The translations under genes and the position numbers were made by a program. Below are positions 26,949 through 34,625 of a DNA stretch of 64,000 nucleotides, piece by piece; within the stretch, counting starts at the first letter, position 1, and the number at the start of each line of letters is the position of its first letter. The notes below the pieces were generated by a model that made no database searches, had not been told where the DNA came from, and saw only the letters and a list, made by a program, of their open reading frames with translations. The stretch comes from Peribacillus simplex NBRC 15720 = DSM 1321 (GTDB lineage: Bacteria > Bacillota > Bacilli > Bacillales > DSM-1321), in NCBI RefSeq assembly GCF_002243645.1, contig NZ_CP017704.1, forward strand, positions 3,800,001 to 3,864,000, given 5' to 3'.

Positions 26949-27401
26949 ATGGTCACATTCAGGAATGCGACAGTAAAAGACTTAAGTGAAATAGTACATA
27001 TGCTTGCGGATGATGTATTGGGGAGGGAAAGAGAGCGATATGAAAATCCCCTTCCCGAAAGCTATTTAAAAGCATTTGAATCCATTGATGCAGATGGAAA
27101 TAATGAATTGATCGTAGCATGTCTTGGTGAGGAAATCGTTGGGGTGCAGCAAATTACGTTCACTCCTTATATTACCCATCAAGGCGGTTGGAGAGCTACG
27201 ATCGAAGGAGTTCGGACGGCATCTTCAGAACGAGGGAAAGGTATTGGAAGCAAGTTGATTCAATATGCGATTGACCGTGCAAGGAAGCGGGGCTGCCATA
27301 TCATTCAGCTGACGACCGATAAAAAGCGGGAAGAAACACTGCGTTTTTATGAACGTTTAGGATTCAAAGCCACTCATGAAGGCATGAAAATGAAGCTTTA
27401 A
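26949..27401 (+). CDS. GNAT-family N-acetyltransferase
   Basis: 150 residues, a single GNAT domain. The acetyl-CoA-binding motif A is SERGKGIGSKLIQYAIDRAR and motif B is FYERLGFKATHEGMKM. It would transfer an acetyl group to an amine on a small molecule or protein; the acceptor is not inferable. The start ATG 26949 follows AGGAGGGA. It stands between the sugar-acid island and a set of small accessory genes. Confidence 0.88.
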   Translation: MVTFRNATVKDLSEIVHMLADDVLGRERERYENPLPESYLKAFESIDADGNNELIVACLGEEIVGVQQITFTPYITHQGGWRATIEGVRTASSERGKGIGSKLIQYAIDRARKRGCHIIQLTTDKKREETLRFYERLGFKATHEGMKMKL

Positions 27402-27523
27402 TTCACGGTCTTTTGTCCCTTTTTTTTGTGCACAACAACTTGTCTGGTATTATATGTTAAAATTATTTGTGAGATATTAATAGATGTATATAGGATTTAA
27501 AAACTGATGAAAGGGTGAGCTCG

Positions 27524-27847
27524 ATGGAAACCGAAGCATGTATTCAGAAGAGGTACGGTGTAATTAGTTTTACTTCATTCATCATTGGAATCATTTGCTT
27601 TTTTACTGTTTTTATTACACCTATTAGAATGGAAAATATCGGGAACATGAATGGTGATTATATAACATTTTTCCTTACGATTGCCGGCATCGTCCTATCT
27701 GTCATAGGAATTTTGAAGAAAACGGAGAAAAAAGTGATTTCTATCATTTCTTTGGTTTTTTCCTCGTCTTTCTTTATATTTTGGGTTATCGTCATCACTT
27801 TGTTGTTAATTGGGGAAATAGAATTACCCCGTAGCTCAATAAGATAA
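27524..27847 (+). CDS. Small membrane protein, unknown
   Basis: 107 residues, family not recognised. Three hydrophobic segments (about residues 14-36, 47-66 and 74-97) after a short charged N terminus, METEACIQKRYG. DUF4190-like small membrane proteins share this three-segment form, but the similarity is too general to name it. The start chosen is ATG 27524, seven bases after AAAGGGTGAG; a GTG at 27515 overlaps that site. Confidence 0.7.
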   Translation: METEACIQKRYGVISFTSFIIGIICFFTVFITPIRMENIGNMNGDYITFFLTIAGIVLSVIGILKKTEKKVISIISLVFSSSFFIFWVIVITLLLIGEIELPRSSIR

Positions 27848-27913
27848 AGGGATTGAATCAGGATGGTTATGAAGCTTCTGGGGAGATAGATCTGACTAAA
27901 AGGGGATTATTCA

Positions 27914-28384
27914 ATGATAAGAGGTTTATATGAAGCACATTTACCGGTTAGTAATTTGAATCGTTCCATTGAATTCTATGAAGGGCTTGGTTTGCAGTTG
28001 GATCATAAGGTTGAAGACAGCCTGGCTTTTCTATGGATTGAGAAGGATAAAAGTTGGTTGGGGCTTTGGGAAACGGAAAAAGTGGAGGTTGAGTATCATC
28101 CCTCCCTACGGCATATCGCTTTTCAAGTATCATTGGTAGATCTAAAGAGCTCAGTCGCATGGCTTGAAGATAGAGGCTATGCGCCAAGAGAAGCTTTCGG
28201 ATTTCTACCAGTTGAACCTTTCGTGATGCCGCACGGGGAATATGCCCACGCTAAAATTCACTTTAATGATCCAGACGGAAACAGTTTGGAGTTTATTAGT
28301 AAACTGGAGAATCCAAAAAAAATCACGAATCGTATGTATTTAAGTGAATGGGAACATGAATATAGAAGTGAAAAATACGAATGA
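27914..28384 (+). CDS. VOC-superfamily (glyoxalase/dioxygenase fold) protein
   Basis: 156 residues with two beta-alpha-beta-beta-beta modules. Possible metal ligands are the His in YEAHLPVSNL, the His in LRHIAFQV, and the Glu in DPDGNSLEFIS, the hallmark C-terminal strand of the family. It could be a glyoxalase-like isomerase, a thiol transferase of FosB type or a binding protein; no activity can be assigned. The last 25 residues (KITNRMYLSEWEHEYRS) form an extra helix. The start ATG 27914 follows a weak AAAAGGGG site. Confidence 0.82.
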   Translation: MIRGLYEAHLPVSNLNRSIEFYEGLGLQLDHKVEDSLAFLWIEKDKSWLGLWETEKVEVEYHPSLRHIAFQVSLVDLKSSVAWLEDRGYAPREAFGFLPVEPFVMPHGEYAHAKIHFNDPDGNSLEFISKLENPKKITNRMYLSEWEHEYRSEKYE

Positions 28385-28428
28385 CAAATGGGCGAAAATT
28401 TTAAGAATAAGAATGGGAGAATCATAGA

Positions 28429-28878
28429 ATGAATGTCAAAGCGGAATTATATTGGAATGAATTTTGGCAGGGGAAAGACGAAGAAAAACCCCAGGCAGTC
28501 AGTGCATGGCAATTCGGGGCCGATCCCGATCATTTGGCTCAATTAGTGATGGATGGGGAAAAAACGGCTACGTGCTCTGGGTATGTTTTTTATGAAGAAG
28601 AAAATGAACCATTACCATCCCTGGGTGATTACAGCATTATTTTAAGCAGTGAGGATGAGCCATTAGCCATCATACAAACAGTGAAAGTCGAAGTATTGCC
28701 CATGAATGAAGTGAGTGAAGAGTTTGCGATTGCAGAAGGAGAAGGAGATCGAACATATACATACTGGTGGGATGCACATGAAAATTTTTTTAAAGAAGAA
28801 CTGGACAAAATCGGCCACACATTTAAGGAAGATATGTTGCTTGTGTGTGAGCGTTTTGAATTGATACATGTAAAGTGA
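28429..28878 (+). CDS. ASCH-domain protein
   Basis: 149 residues. The ASCH fold (RNA-binding, PUA-like) is indicated by LVMDGEKTATCSGYVFYEEE, the SLGDYSIILSSEDEPLAIIQTVKV strand pair and the late WWDAHENFFKEELDKIG helix. ASCH proteins of this type are small cytoplasmic proteins, some of which bind RNA or hydrolyse modified nucleosides; which applies here is unknown. The start ATG 28429 follows AATGGGAGA. It is 44 bases after the VOC gene and probably co-transcribed. Confidence 0.85.
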   Translation: MNVKAELYWNEFWQGKDEEKPQAVSAWQFGADPDHLAQLVMDGEKTATCSGYVFYEEENEPLPSLGDYSIILSSEDEPLAIIQTVKVEVLPMNEVSEEFAIAEGEGDRTYTYWWDAHENFFKEELDKIGHTFKEDMLLVCERFELIHVK

Positions 28879-29293
28879 ATGTAGACGGTTCGATTGGAAG
28901 AGAGCAATAGTATTTTAATAGAGATTACCTAGTTATGGTTTCTTCAAAAGGATGATCAACACTGTATAATAACCTTCGATTTTAATAAGGGCAAGATAAG
29001 CCTTCATGTAAATGCTTGCCCTTGTCTACCATCATCCCTCGTCAAAGCAAATCCCCATCATGATCACTAATTCTTTTTGGAGTCTTTTTTCCCACTCTTC
29101 CATTCTTTTAATAGGTTCTTCTCTTGGGACAATTGTATTTTAAGATGGAATTATTACGGAAATCACATTTTCTTTTTGTGGTAATATAAGGTGGACTAGT
29201 ACGTTTTAGGTAGAAAGTAATGAATTTGGAAGTCGAAGAATGAGTTCTTTTAAATGTTACTAGTGAAAGAAGTGTTTGAAAGGAGTGTTTCGT
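28879..29293. other. Gene-free stretch with one stem-loop
   Basis: AAGGGCAAG (28987-28995) and CTTGCCCTT (29015-29023) form a perfect 9-bp stem with a 19-base loop, without a clear T run. On the minus strand 29034-29106 there is a short open frame from an ATG (MEEWEKRLQKELVIMMGICF) ending in TGA. It looks like coding sequence but is only 23 codons, possibly a gene remnant. Nothing else is supported. Confidence 0.45.
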
Positions 29294-30640
29294 ATGCAGT
29301 TGACGATTCAGGCATCGGGTGACAATGTGCAAGCGATATCTTATTTATTGTCTAAGAACCCGAATAATTTATATGAAAGAAATCATAAAGGGCATTTAGT
29401 GCGCCTTTTTTATAGTAAGTTTACGGAATCGGAAATGGAGGCAACAATCTTTGTTACACCGGATCCCATAGAGTTAGTGAAAAATAATGCTAATTCCTAC
29501 GATATCACTCACTACATAAATGATCGGGAATTTGCGGTGAGCAGCATTTTCTGTTCATTGATCAGGTCAGCACTGGGAACAGCTTTGAATGGGCAGCCGA
29601 AGGAAGAACATTTAGAATGGGTAAACCATCCGTTTTCATTTCAGTTCAATTTTGGTCCGGTGGTTTCTACTCTTTCCGATAACCAATTAAGGGAATTATT
29701 TGAGCCGATTGGTTATGAAGTGATAATTACCCGCCCGGAAATTCAGTATTCTTTCGATATTAAGGATAGGAGTTCGGCAAGAACTATTTCCTTGAAAGGG
29801 ATGAAGACACTGCAGGATGGGTTAAGGCATTTGTTCGTATTGATTCCAGTCATTGACAACTATAAGCATTATTACATTGATGAAAAGGAAATCGAAAAAC
29901 TTGAAAGATATGGTGAGGGATGGCTTGACGATCATCCTATGCGTGACTTTATCTATCGCCAATCGCTTAGATTCAAGGAAGTATACAGCATCGTCGAGAA
30001 CAAAAAACCTGAAATGAAGAAAGACGAAAAAGAAAGAAAGGTTCGGTTGAATGATCTTCGCTATGAAAAAATCGTTGATACTGTAAGTCAAATGCACCCA
30101 AGCAGCGTGGTGGATTTTGGCTCAGGCGAAGGAAAACTTTCAGTACGTCTTGGATTTATTGAGGGCGTAAAGGAAATCCTCGCCGTCGAGCCATCCGAAT
30201 CTGCATCCATCAAAGCCCTAGGGCGATTCGATAAAGTGAAGGATAAAGAAAAATTCGTGGTTCCCGAGACACTATGGGGTTCACTCTTTTATTATGATGA
30301 AAGATTAAAGAATAAGGATGTCATCATTTTATGTGAGGTCATCGAGCATATCGACGAGTACCGCCTTCCTAAGGTAATGGATACGATATTGCATGATTAT
30401 CAACCGAGAGCCTTGATTATCACAACGCCAAACCGTGAATATAACGAGGTATATGATATGGACGATTCCCTTCGGCACAATGATCATCGGTTTGAGTGGA
30501 CAAGAGCCGAATTTCATCAGTGGTGCACTTCGCGAAATCATGACGGTTTCTATGATCTTCGCTTCGAAGGAATTGGTGAAGAGCATGCCACACAAGGCTT
30601 TCCGACACAAATGTGCGTGTTCGAAAGGAAGGAGGACTGA
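29294..30640 (+). CDS. hen1: Hen1, 3'-terminal RNA ribose 2'-O-methyltransferase
   Basis: 448 residues. The N-terminal half (about 1-240) is the Hen1_L domain unique to bacterial Hen1 (MQLTIQASGDNVQAISYLLS onwards). The C-terminal half is a Rossmann methyltransferase with the SAM site VVDFGSGEG near residues 272-279 and the metal-binding motif EVIEH at 348-352, with a further His in the HNDHRFEW region. It methylates the 2'-OH at the 3' end of cleaved RNA during repair so that the site cannot be cut again, acting with Pnkp. The start ATG 29294 follows AAAGGAGTG. Its stop is two bases before the Pnkp start, so the pair is one transcript. Confidence 0.95.
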   Translation: MQLTIQASGDNVQAISYLLSKNPNNLYERNHKGHLVRLFYSKFTESEMEATIFVTPDPIELVKNNANSYDITHYINDREFAVSSIFCSLIRSALGTALNGQPKEEHLEWVNHPFSFQFNFGPVVSTLSDNQLRELFEPIGYEVIITRPEIQYSFDIKDRSSARTISLKGMKTLQDGLRHLFVLIPVIDNYKHYYIDEKEIEKLERYGEGWLDDHPMRDFIYRQSLRFKEVYSIVENKKPEMKKDEKERKVRLNDLRYEKIVDTVSQMHPSSVVDFGSGEGKLSVRLGFIEGVKEILAVEPSESASIKALGRFDKVKDKEKFVVPETLWGSLFYYDERLKNKDVIILCEVIEHIDEYRLPKVMDTILHDYQPRALIITTPNREYNEVYDMDDSLRHNDHRFEWTRAEFHQWCTSRNHDGFYDLRFEGIGEEHATQGFPTQMCVFERKED

Positions 30641-30642
30641 AT

Positions 30643-33234
30643 ATGAATATCGTATTGCCATACGCAGGGATTGTCTTGCTGATTGGACCATCAAACAGCG
30701 GTAAGTCAACCTTATTAAAAAGGATGATTGAAAAAGAAGAGATATTACCTTCGGAGGTCATAAGTTCAGATGACTTTAGGATAATGGTAAGTGATGTGGA
30801 GTTCATTGATTGGCATGACAGACCAAAAGATGAAAGTGACAGTTTGATGGATGAATACCAAACCATATCAGGTGAAGCCTTTTCAATGATGGAATCCGTC
30901 ATTGAAGCAAGATGCCGTTTAAATAAATTGACCATTATCGATGCGACCAATCTTCACCCTGATGATCGGAAAAGATATATCACTTTAGCCAAAAATAATA
31001 ATGTTCAAATTCAATCGATTGTGCTGGATATCGCTGAAGATGAACTGCTTGCAAGGGATGAACGAAGAGAACATCCAAGGGGAAAAAGAAGGATCAGACA
31101 GCAATGCCAGACATTCAAAAGGGAAAAGCGATACCTGAAAAAAGAAGGCTATGCATCGGTTTACACGATAAAGGAAACGGACAACCTCCAGGTTAGCAGA
31201 GGTACGAATCCTCTTGAAAAAGACATCGGGCACGGAATCGATATCATCGGGGATATTCATGGCTGCCATGAAGAGTTGATCCTCATTCTTGAGAAGCTAG
31301 GCTATCAAAAAAATCAGGAAGGTCTTTATCTGCATCCCGAAGGACGAAAGTTCGTTTCAGTAGGAGATGTCATGAGCAGGGGGCCGGAGTCGCTTAAAAC
31401 CATGCTCTTTTTCCATGAACATGTTCAAAAGGGCGTTGCCTATATGATTGACAGTAATCATGGATGGAAGATTGCCAGATGGTTGGATGGGAGAGGCGTC
31501 ACTTTAAACCATGGCGATGAAAAAGTTGAAGAAGAATTTAAAAGATATGAAGAGGAACATGGCAGGGAAAAAGCGGCGGAAACGAAAAACAAGCTTAAAG
31601 AGTTTCTCCTGCACGCCCCTTCGCATTACGTGTTCACCAAGAATGGTGTACAAACCTTGATTTGTGTGCATGCCGGAATCAAAGACGCATTCATCGGGAA
31701 ACAATCTGAAGCCATAAGTGACTTCTGCCGTTATGGTGATACGGATGGTTTTGATGAAAGAGGAAAGCCAGTGCGTAAAGATTGGTATATTTCCCATAAG
31801 AAAAGCACGCTTATTGTCTGGGGACACGATCCCAAGCCGCAGCCGTTATTGATCAACAATACCATTAATATTGATCAAGGTGCCGTCTTTGGCGGAGCAC
31901 TGACCGCTTTCCGCTATCCGGAAAGGGAGGTCATTTCCGTACAGGCGAGTCAAAATCATTCCGGTGACGATGACACCCCATTGAAAGAATGGGAGAAAAA
32001 CCGGCTGAATCCGCCGAATATCGGTAAATTCATCAATGGTTATTCAGTATTGACAGAGAAAATGGGCGAGGTAAAGGTCCAAAAGGATATTGTAAAACCT
32101 GCAATCGATAAGATATCACACTTTACGATACCGATTGAACAATTAATCTATATCCCGCCAACCATGAGCCCGACACCGAGTCCCTCTTCATCGGCAAACT
32201 ATCTGGAACATCCAAGAGAGGCCATCGACTATTACAGAAGCCAGGGAATCCAGACCATGATTGCTGAAAAGAAACATATGGGAAGCCGGGCCATCCTTTT
32301 TCTATTCCGGGATACTGAAGCATCTAAAAAACATACCGGTTTTGAATCATTGGGGGTTATCCATACAAGAACGGGCAGACGTTTCTTCGACGTAAAGACG
32401 GAAGAAAAACTTATCTTGAAAATCAATCAAGATTTAAATGAGAGCGGCTATTTTGATAGATACGAGACGGATTATGTCCTTCTAGACGCTGAAATCATGC
32501 CATGGAACCTGAAGGCAAAAGAGCTCATCAGCAGTCAATATGCCCATGTAGCCGAAAATGCAATTCTTGACCGAACGATGCTAAAGGAAAAAATCGAGAA
32601 AGCGGTCTATGAAAATGCCGATTTAAAAGGATGGCTGGAAGAATATGAGCTGAAACTGGAAAATGCTCATACTTTCAAAGAAGTCTTTCAAAAATACTGC
32701 TGGGAAATTGAAGATTTGAATTCCATTCAAATCGCACCATTCCATGTGCTTGCCCATAGTGAGGATACCTTCTTCGATAAGCCCCATACATGGCATATGG
32801 AGATGAACCGCAATTTTGCAAAGTGTTCCCATTTATTTGTGGAAACCGAATATAAAGTGATTTCGGATGAAGCAAGTGAAGAAGAGGTCATTAAATGGTG
32901 GGAGGATATCACCAGTGAAGGCCATGAAGGCATTGTAATCAAGCCGGAATTTTTCATCGCAAGAAATAAAGGCAAGCTTTTGCAGCCAGCCATAAAAGTA
33001 AGGGGAAGGAAGTACCTAAACATCATTTATGGAATGGACTATTTGCTTCCGGAAAATCTTGAGAGACTGAAAAACAGGAATACAGGCAAAAAGCAAAAAC
33101 TGGCACTGAGAGAATTCTCCCTGGGAATCGAAGGCATTCAAAGATATGTAAAAGGCGAATCGATCGAGCGAGTACACGAATGTGTTTTGGGAACCTTGGC
33201 CATGGAATCAGATCCTGTAGATCCCAGATTGTAA
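30643..33234 (+). CDS. pnkp: Pnkp, bacterial polynucleotide kinase-phosphatase-ligase for RNA repair
   Basis: 864 residues, three modules. Kinase: P-loop GPSNSGKST at 15-23. Phosphatase (metallophosphoesterase): DIHG at 204-207, GDVMSRG at 241-247, SNHGWK at 271-276, then LICVHAGI, VWGHDP and NIDQGAVFGG. Ligase/adenylyltransferase: KHMGSR at 544-549 with the nucleophile Lys544, then C-terminal GIVIKPEF and QPAIKVRGRKYL motifs. Pnkp heals the 5'-OH and the 2',3'-cyclic phosphate ends and, with Hen1, seals RNA. The phosphatase motifs differ from the usual GDxxDRG and GNHD at one or two positions, although the main metal ligands remain. The start ATG 30643 follows GGAGG. Confidence 0.95.
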   Translation: MNIVLPYAGIVLLIGPSNSGKSTLLKRMIEKEEILPSEVISSDDFRIMVSDVEFIDWHDRPKDESDSLMDEYQTISGEAFSMMESVIEARCRLNKLTIIDATNLHPDDRKRYITLAKNNNVQIQSIVLDIAEDELLARDERREHPRGKRRIRQQCQTFKREKRYLKKEGYASVYTIKETDNLQVSRGTNPLEKDIGHGIDIIGDIHGCHEELILILEKLGYQKNQEGLYLHPEGRKFVSVGDVMSRGPESLKTMLFFHEHVQKGVAYMIDSNHGWKIARWLDGRGVTLNHGDEKVEEEFKRYEEEHGREKAAETKNKLKEFLLHAPSHYVFTKNGVQTLICVHAGIKDAFIGKQSEAISDFCRYGDTDGFDERGKPVRKDWYISHKKSTLIVWGHDPKPQPLLINNTINIDQGAVFGGALTAFRYPEREVISVQASQNHSGDDDTPLKEWEKNRLNPPNIGKFINGYSVLTEKMGEVKVQKDIVKPAIDKISHFTIPIEQLIYIPPTMSPTPSPSSSANYLEHPREAIDYYRSQGIQTMIAEKKHMGSRAILFLFRDTEASKKHTGFESLGVIHTRTGRRFFDVKTEEKLILKINQDLNESGYFDRYETDYVLLDAEIMPWNLKAKELISSQYAHVAENAILDRTMLKEKIEKAVYENADLKGWLEEYELKLENAHTFKEVFQKYCWEIEDLNSIQIAPFHVLAHSEDTFFDKPHTWHMEMNRNFAKCSHLFVETEYKVISDEASEEEVIKWWEDITSEGHEGIVIKPEFFIARNKGKLLQPAIKVRGRKYLNIIYGMDYLLPENLERLKNRNTGKKQKLALREFSLGIEGIQRYVKGESIERVHECVLGTLAMESDPVDPRL

Positions 33235-33249
33235 GAGGTTAGTTTAAAA

Positions 33250-33280
33250 TGGGGTTGCTCCGGCAACCTCATTTCTTTTT
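33250..33280 (+). terminator. Terminator of hen1-pnkp
   Basis: GGTTGC-tccg-GCAACC stem followed by TTTCTTTTT. Confidence 0.8.
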
Positions 33281-33379
33281 GAAGAAGGTCTGAGGCATTA
33301 AATATAAAGTTGAAACGTTCAGTGATTTGCTATAATAGGTCATTGGATTAAAAAACTTATAGAAAGATAGGTATTTGCC

Positions 33380-34078
33380 ATGAAAAAGAAACTGATATTC
33401 ATTGGATTGGGAATCCTCGTTGTTTTCCTGCTATTGATTGGTACATATAAATTAATGAATTCGAGAACATATCAGGTATTCGGAGGATTAACGGATAATG
33501 TCGAGTCGAATGAAAAAGTGGTCGCTTTGACATTTGATGATGGCCCATCGAAGAATGTAAATGAGATCCTTCCGATATTGGATAAATACGATGTAAAAGC
33601 TACATTCTTTCTGATTGGTAACGAAATTGAAAAGTATCCAGAGGAAGCTGGAAAAATATCGGAAGCAGGACATCAGATTGGGAATCATACGTATTCCCAC
33701 AGGCGAATGGTGTTTAAATCTCCCTCCTTTATCAAGGCGGAAATCGAGAAAACGGATATATTAATTCAGAACTCCGGATATAAGGGTGAAATTGACGTTC
33801 GGCCACCAAATGGGAAAAAAATCTTAGGGCTGCCTTATTATTTAAATAAAAATGATAGAGAGACCATTACCTGGAATCTGGAACCAGATAGCTATTACAC
33901 TTCCGCTTCTGACAAAGTGAAGTATGTGAAGGATAATATTAAACCAGGTTCGATCATCCTGATGCATCCGATGTATGATGATACGGGTAAAGAACTTCAA
34001 GCGATTGAAGGGATCTTACAAGAGTTAACGAACGAAGGCTATAGGTTTGTAACGGTCAATGAACTTCAAGAAATGTAG
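33380..34078 (+). CDS. Membrane-anchored polysaccharide deacetylase (NodB domain)
   Basis: 232 residues. An N-terminal membrane anchor (residues 4-27) is followed by an extracellular NodB domain. Seen: TFDDGPS (catalytic base and metal Asp), NHTYSH (metal histidines), RPPNGKK (motif 3) and SIILMHPM (motif 5 with the catalytic His). It would remove N-acetyl groups from peptidoglycan or another cell-surface polymer at the outer side of the membrane. The Asn in RPPNG, where many deacetylases have Gly-Tyr, is typical of the YlxY/PdaB-like and PdaC groups only in part, so substrate is open. The start ATG 33380 has a weak upstream AAAGATAGG. Transcribed alone. Confidence 0.88.
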   Translation: MKKKLIFIGLGILVVFLLLIGTYKLMNSRTYQVFGGLTDNVESNEKVVALTFDDGPSKNVNEILPILDKYDVKATFFLIGNEIEKYPEEAGKISEAGHQIGNHTYSHRRMVFKSPSFIKAEIEKTDILIQNSGYKGEIDVRPPNGKKILGLPYYLNKNDRETITWNLEPDSYYTSASDKVKYVKDNIKPGSIILMHPMYDDTGKELQAIEGILQELTNEGYRFVTVNELQEM

Positions 34079-34114
34079 TTTCATTTATACCGTCCGAACC
34101 ATATTCAAAGAATC

Positions 34115-34139
34115 GGGTTGCCGTGGCAACCCTTTTTTA
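34115..34139 (+). terminator. Terminator of the deacetylase gene
   Basis: GGGTTGCC-gt-GGCAACCC with TTTTTT. Confidence 0.85.
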
Positions 34140-34265
34140 TATGAGATAGAGAATAGTACAAAACATGGGCTGCATATTGTTTCTTAACGGAATGTTCTTG
34201 TAAGGGCATGCATCGTATGAATTTTTCCATAGTGTAAATATAGCTATTAAAATGGGGCTGGTTAC

Positions 34266-34451
34266 TTGTATCGGAATAAAAATACCGCTCTGATCATCTT
34301 GTTGTGTTTCTTGTTATTCCTGTTTCTAGTCGTGCTCATTTTTCGTCACATCACGGTATACTTCGTGTATAGCTCGGGCATCGGCCCGTTATTACTTATC
34401 GGGGTAATGGTCTTGGCTATCGTTATGCTTTTTTTCAAAGGATATAAATAA
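34266..34451 (+). CDS. Small two-segment membrane protein
   Basis: 61 residues from a TTG at 34266, family not recognised. Two hydrophobic segments (about residues 8-27 and 34-56) and a basic end (FFKGYK). The ribosome-binding site is weak (ATGGGG, about ten bases upstream), but the gene is directly followed by a good terminator, which supports it being expressed. Confidence 0.55.
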   Translation: MYRNKNTALIILLCFLLFLFLVVLIFRHITVYFVYSSGIGPLLLIGVMVLAIVMLFFKGYK

Positions 34452-34468
34452 TCGAGTTTGTTTCTTTG

Positions 34469-34493
34469 AGGCTGCTGCGCAGCCTTTTTTTTT
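34469..34493 (+). terminator. Terminator of the small membrane gene
   Basis: AGGCTGC-tgc-GCAGCCT followed by nine T. Confidence 0.88.
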
Positions 34494-34625
34494 GTGGAAA
34501 AAGTTCTTTGAAGCTAAGACATAAAAAAAATTAAAAATCAATAAAAAATTAACAATCCACTATTAGTAATATATGGTAAGATTTTAAATGGGAATATTTT
34601 CTTATAAATTATAATCAGGGGTGAT

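Noticed and set aside
28987..29023. Terminator after the ASCH-domain gene
   Set aside because: The stem is good but no T run follows and it lies over 100 bases after the stop; reported as a stem-loop only.
29108..29332. Minus-strand open frame of 74 codons over the hen1 start
   Set aside because: No ribosome-binding site, unusual composition and it overlaps the hen1 start; it looks like a shadow.
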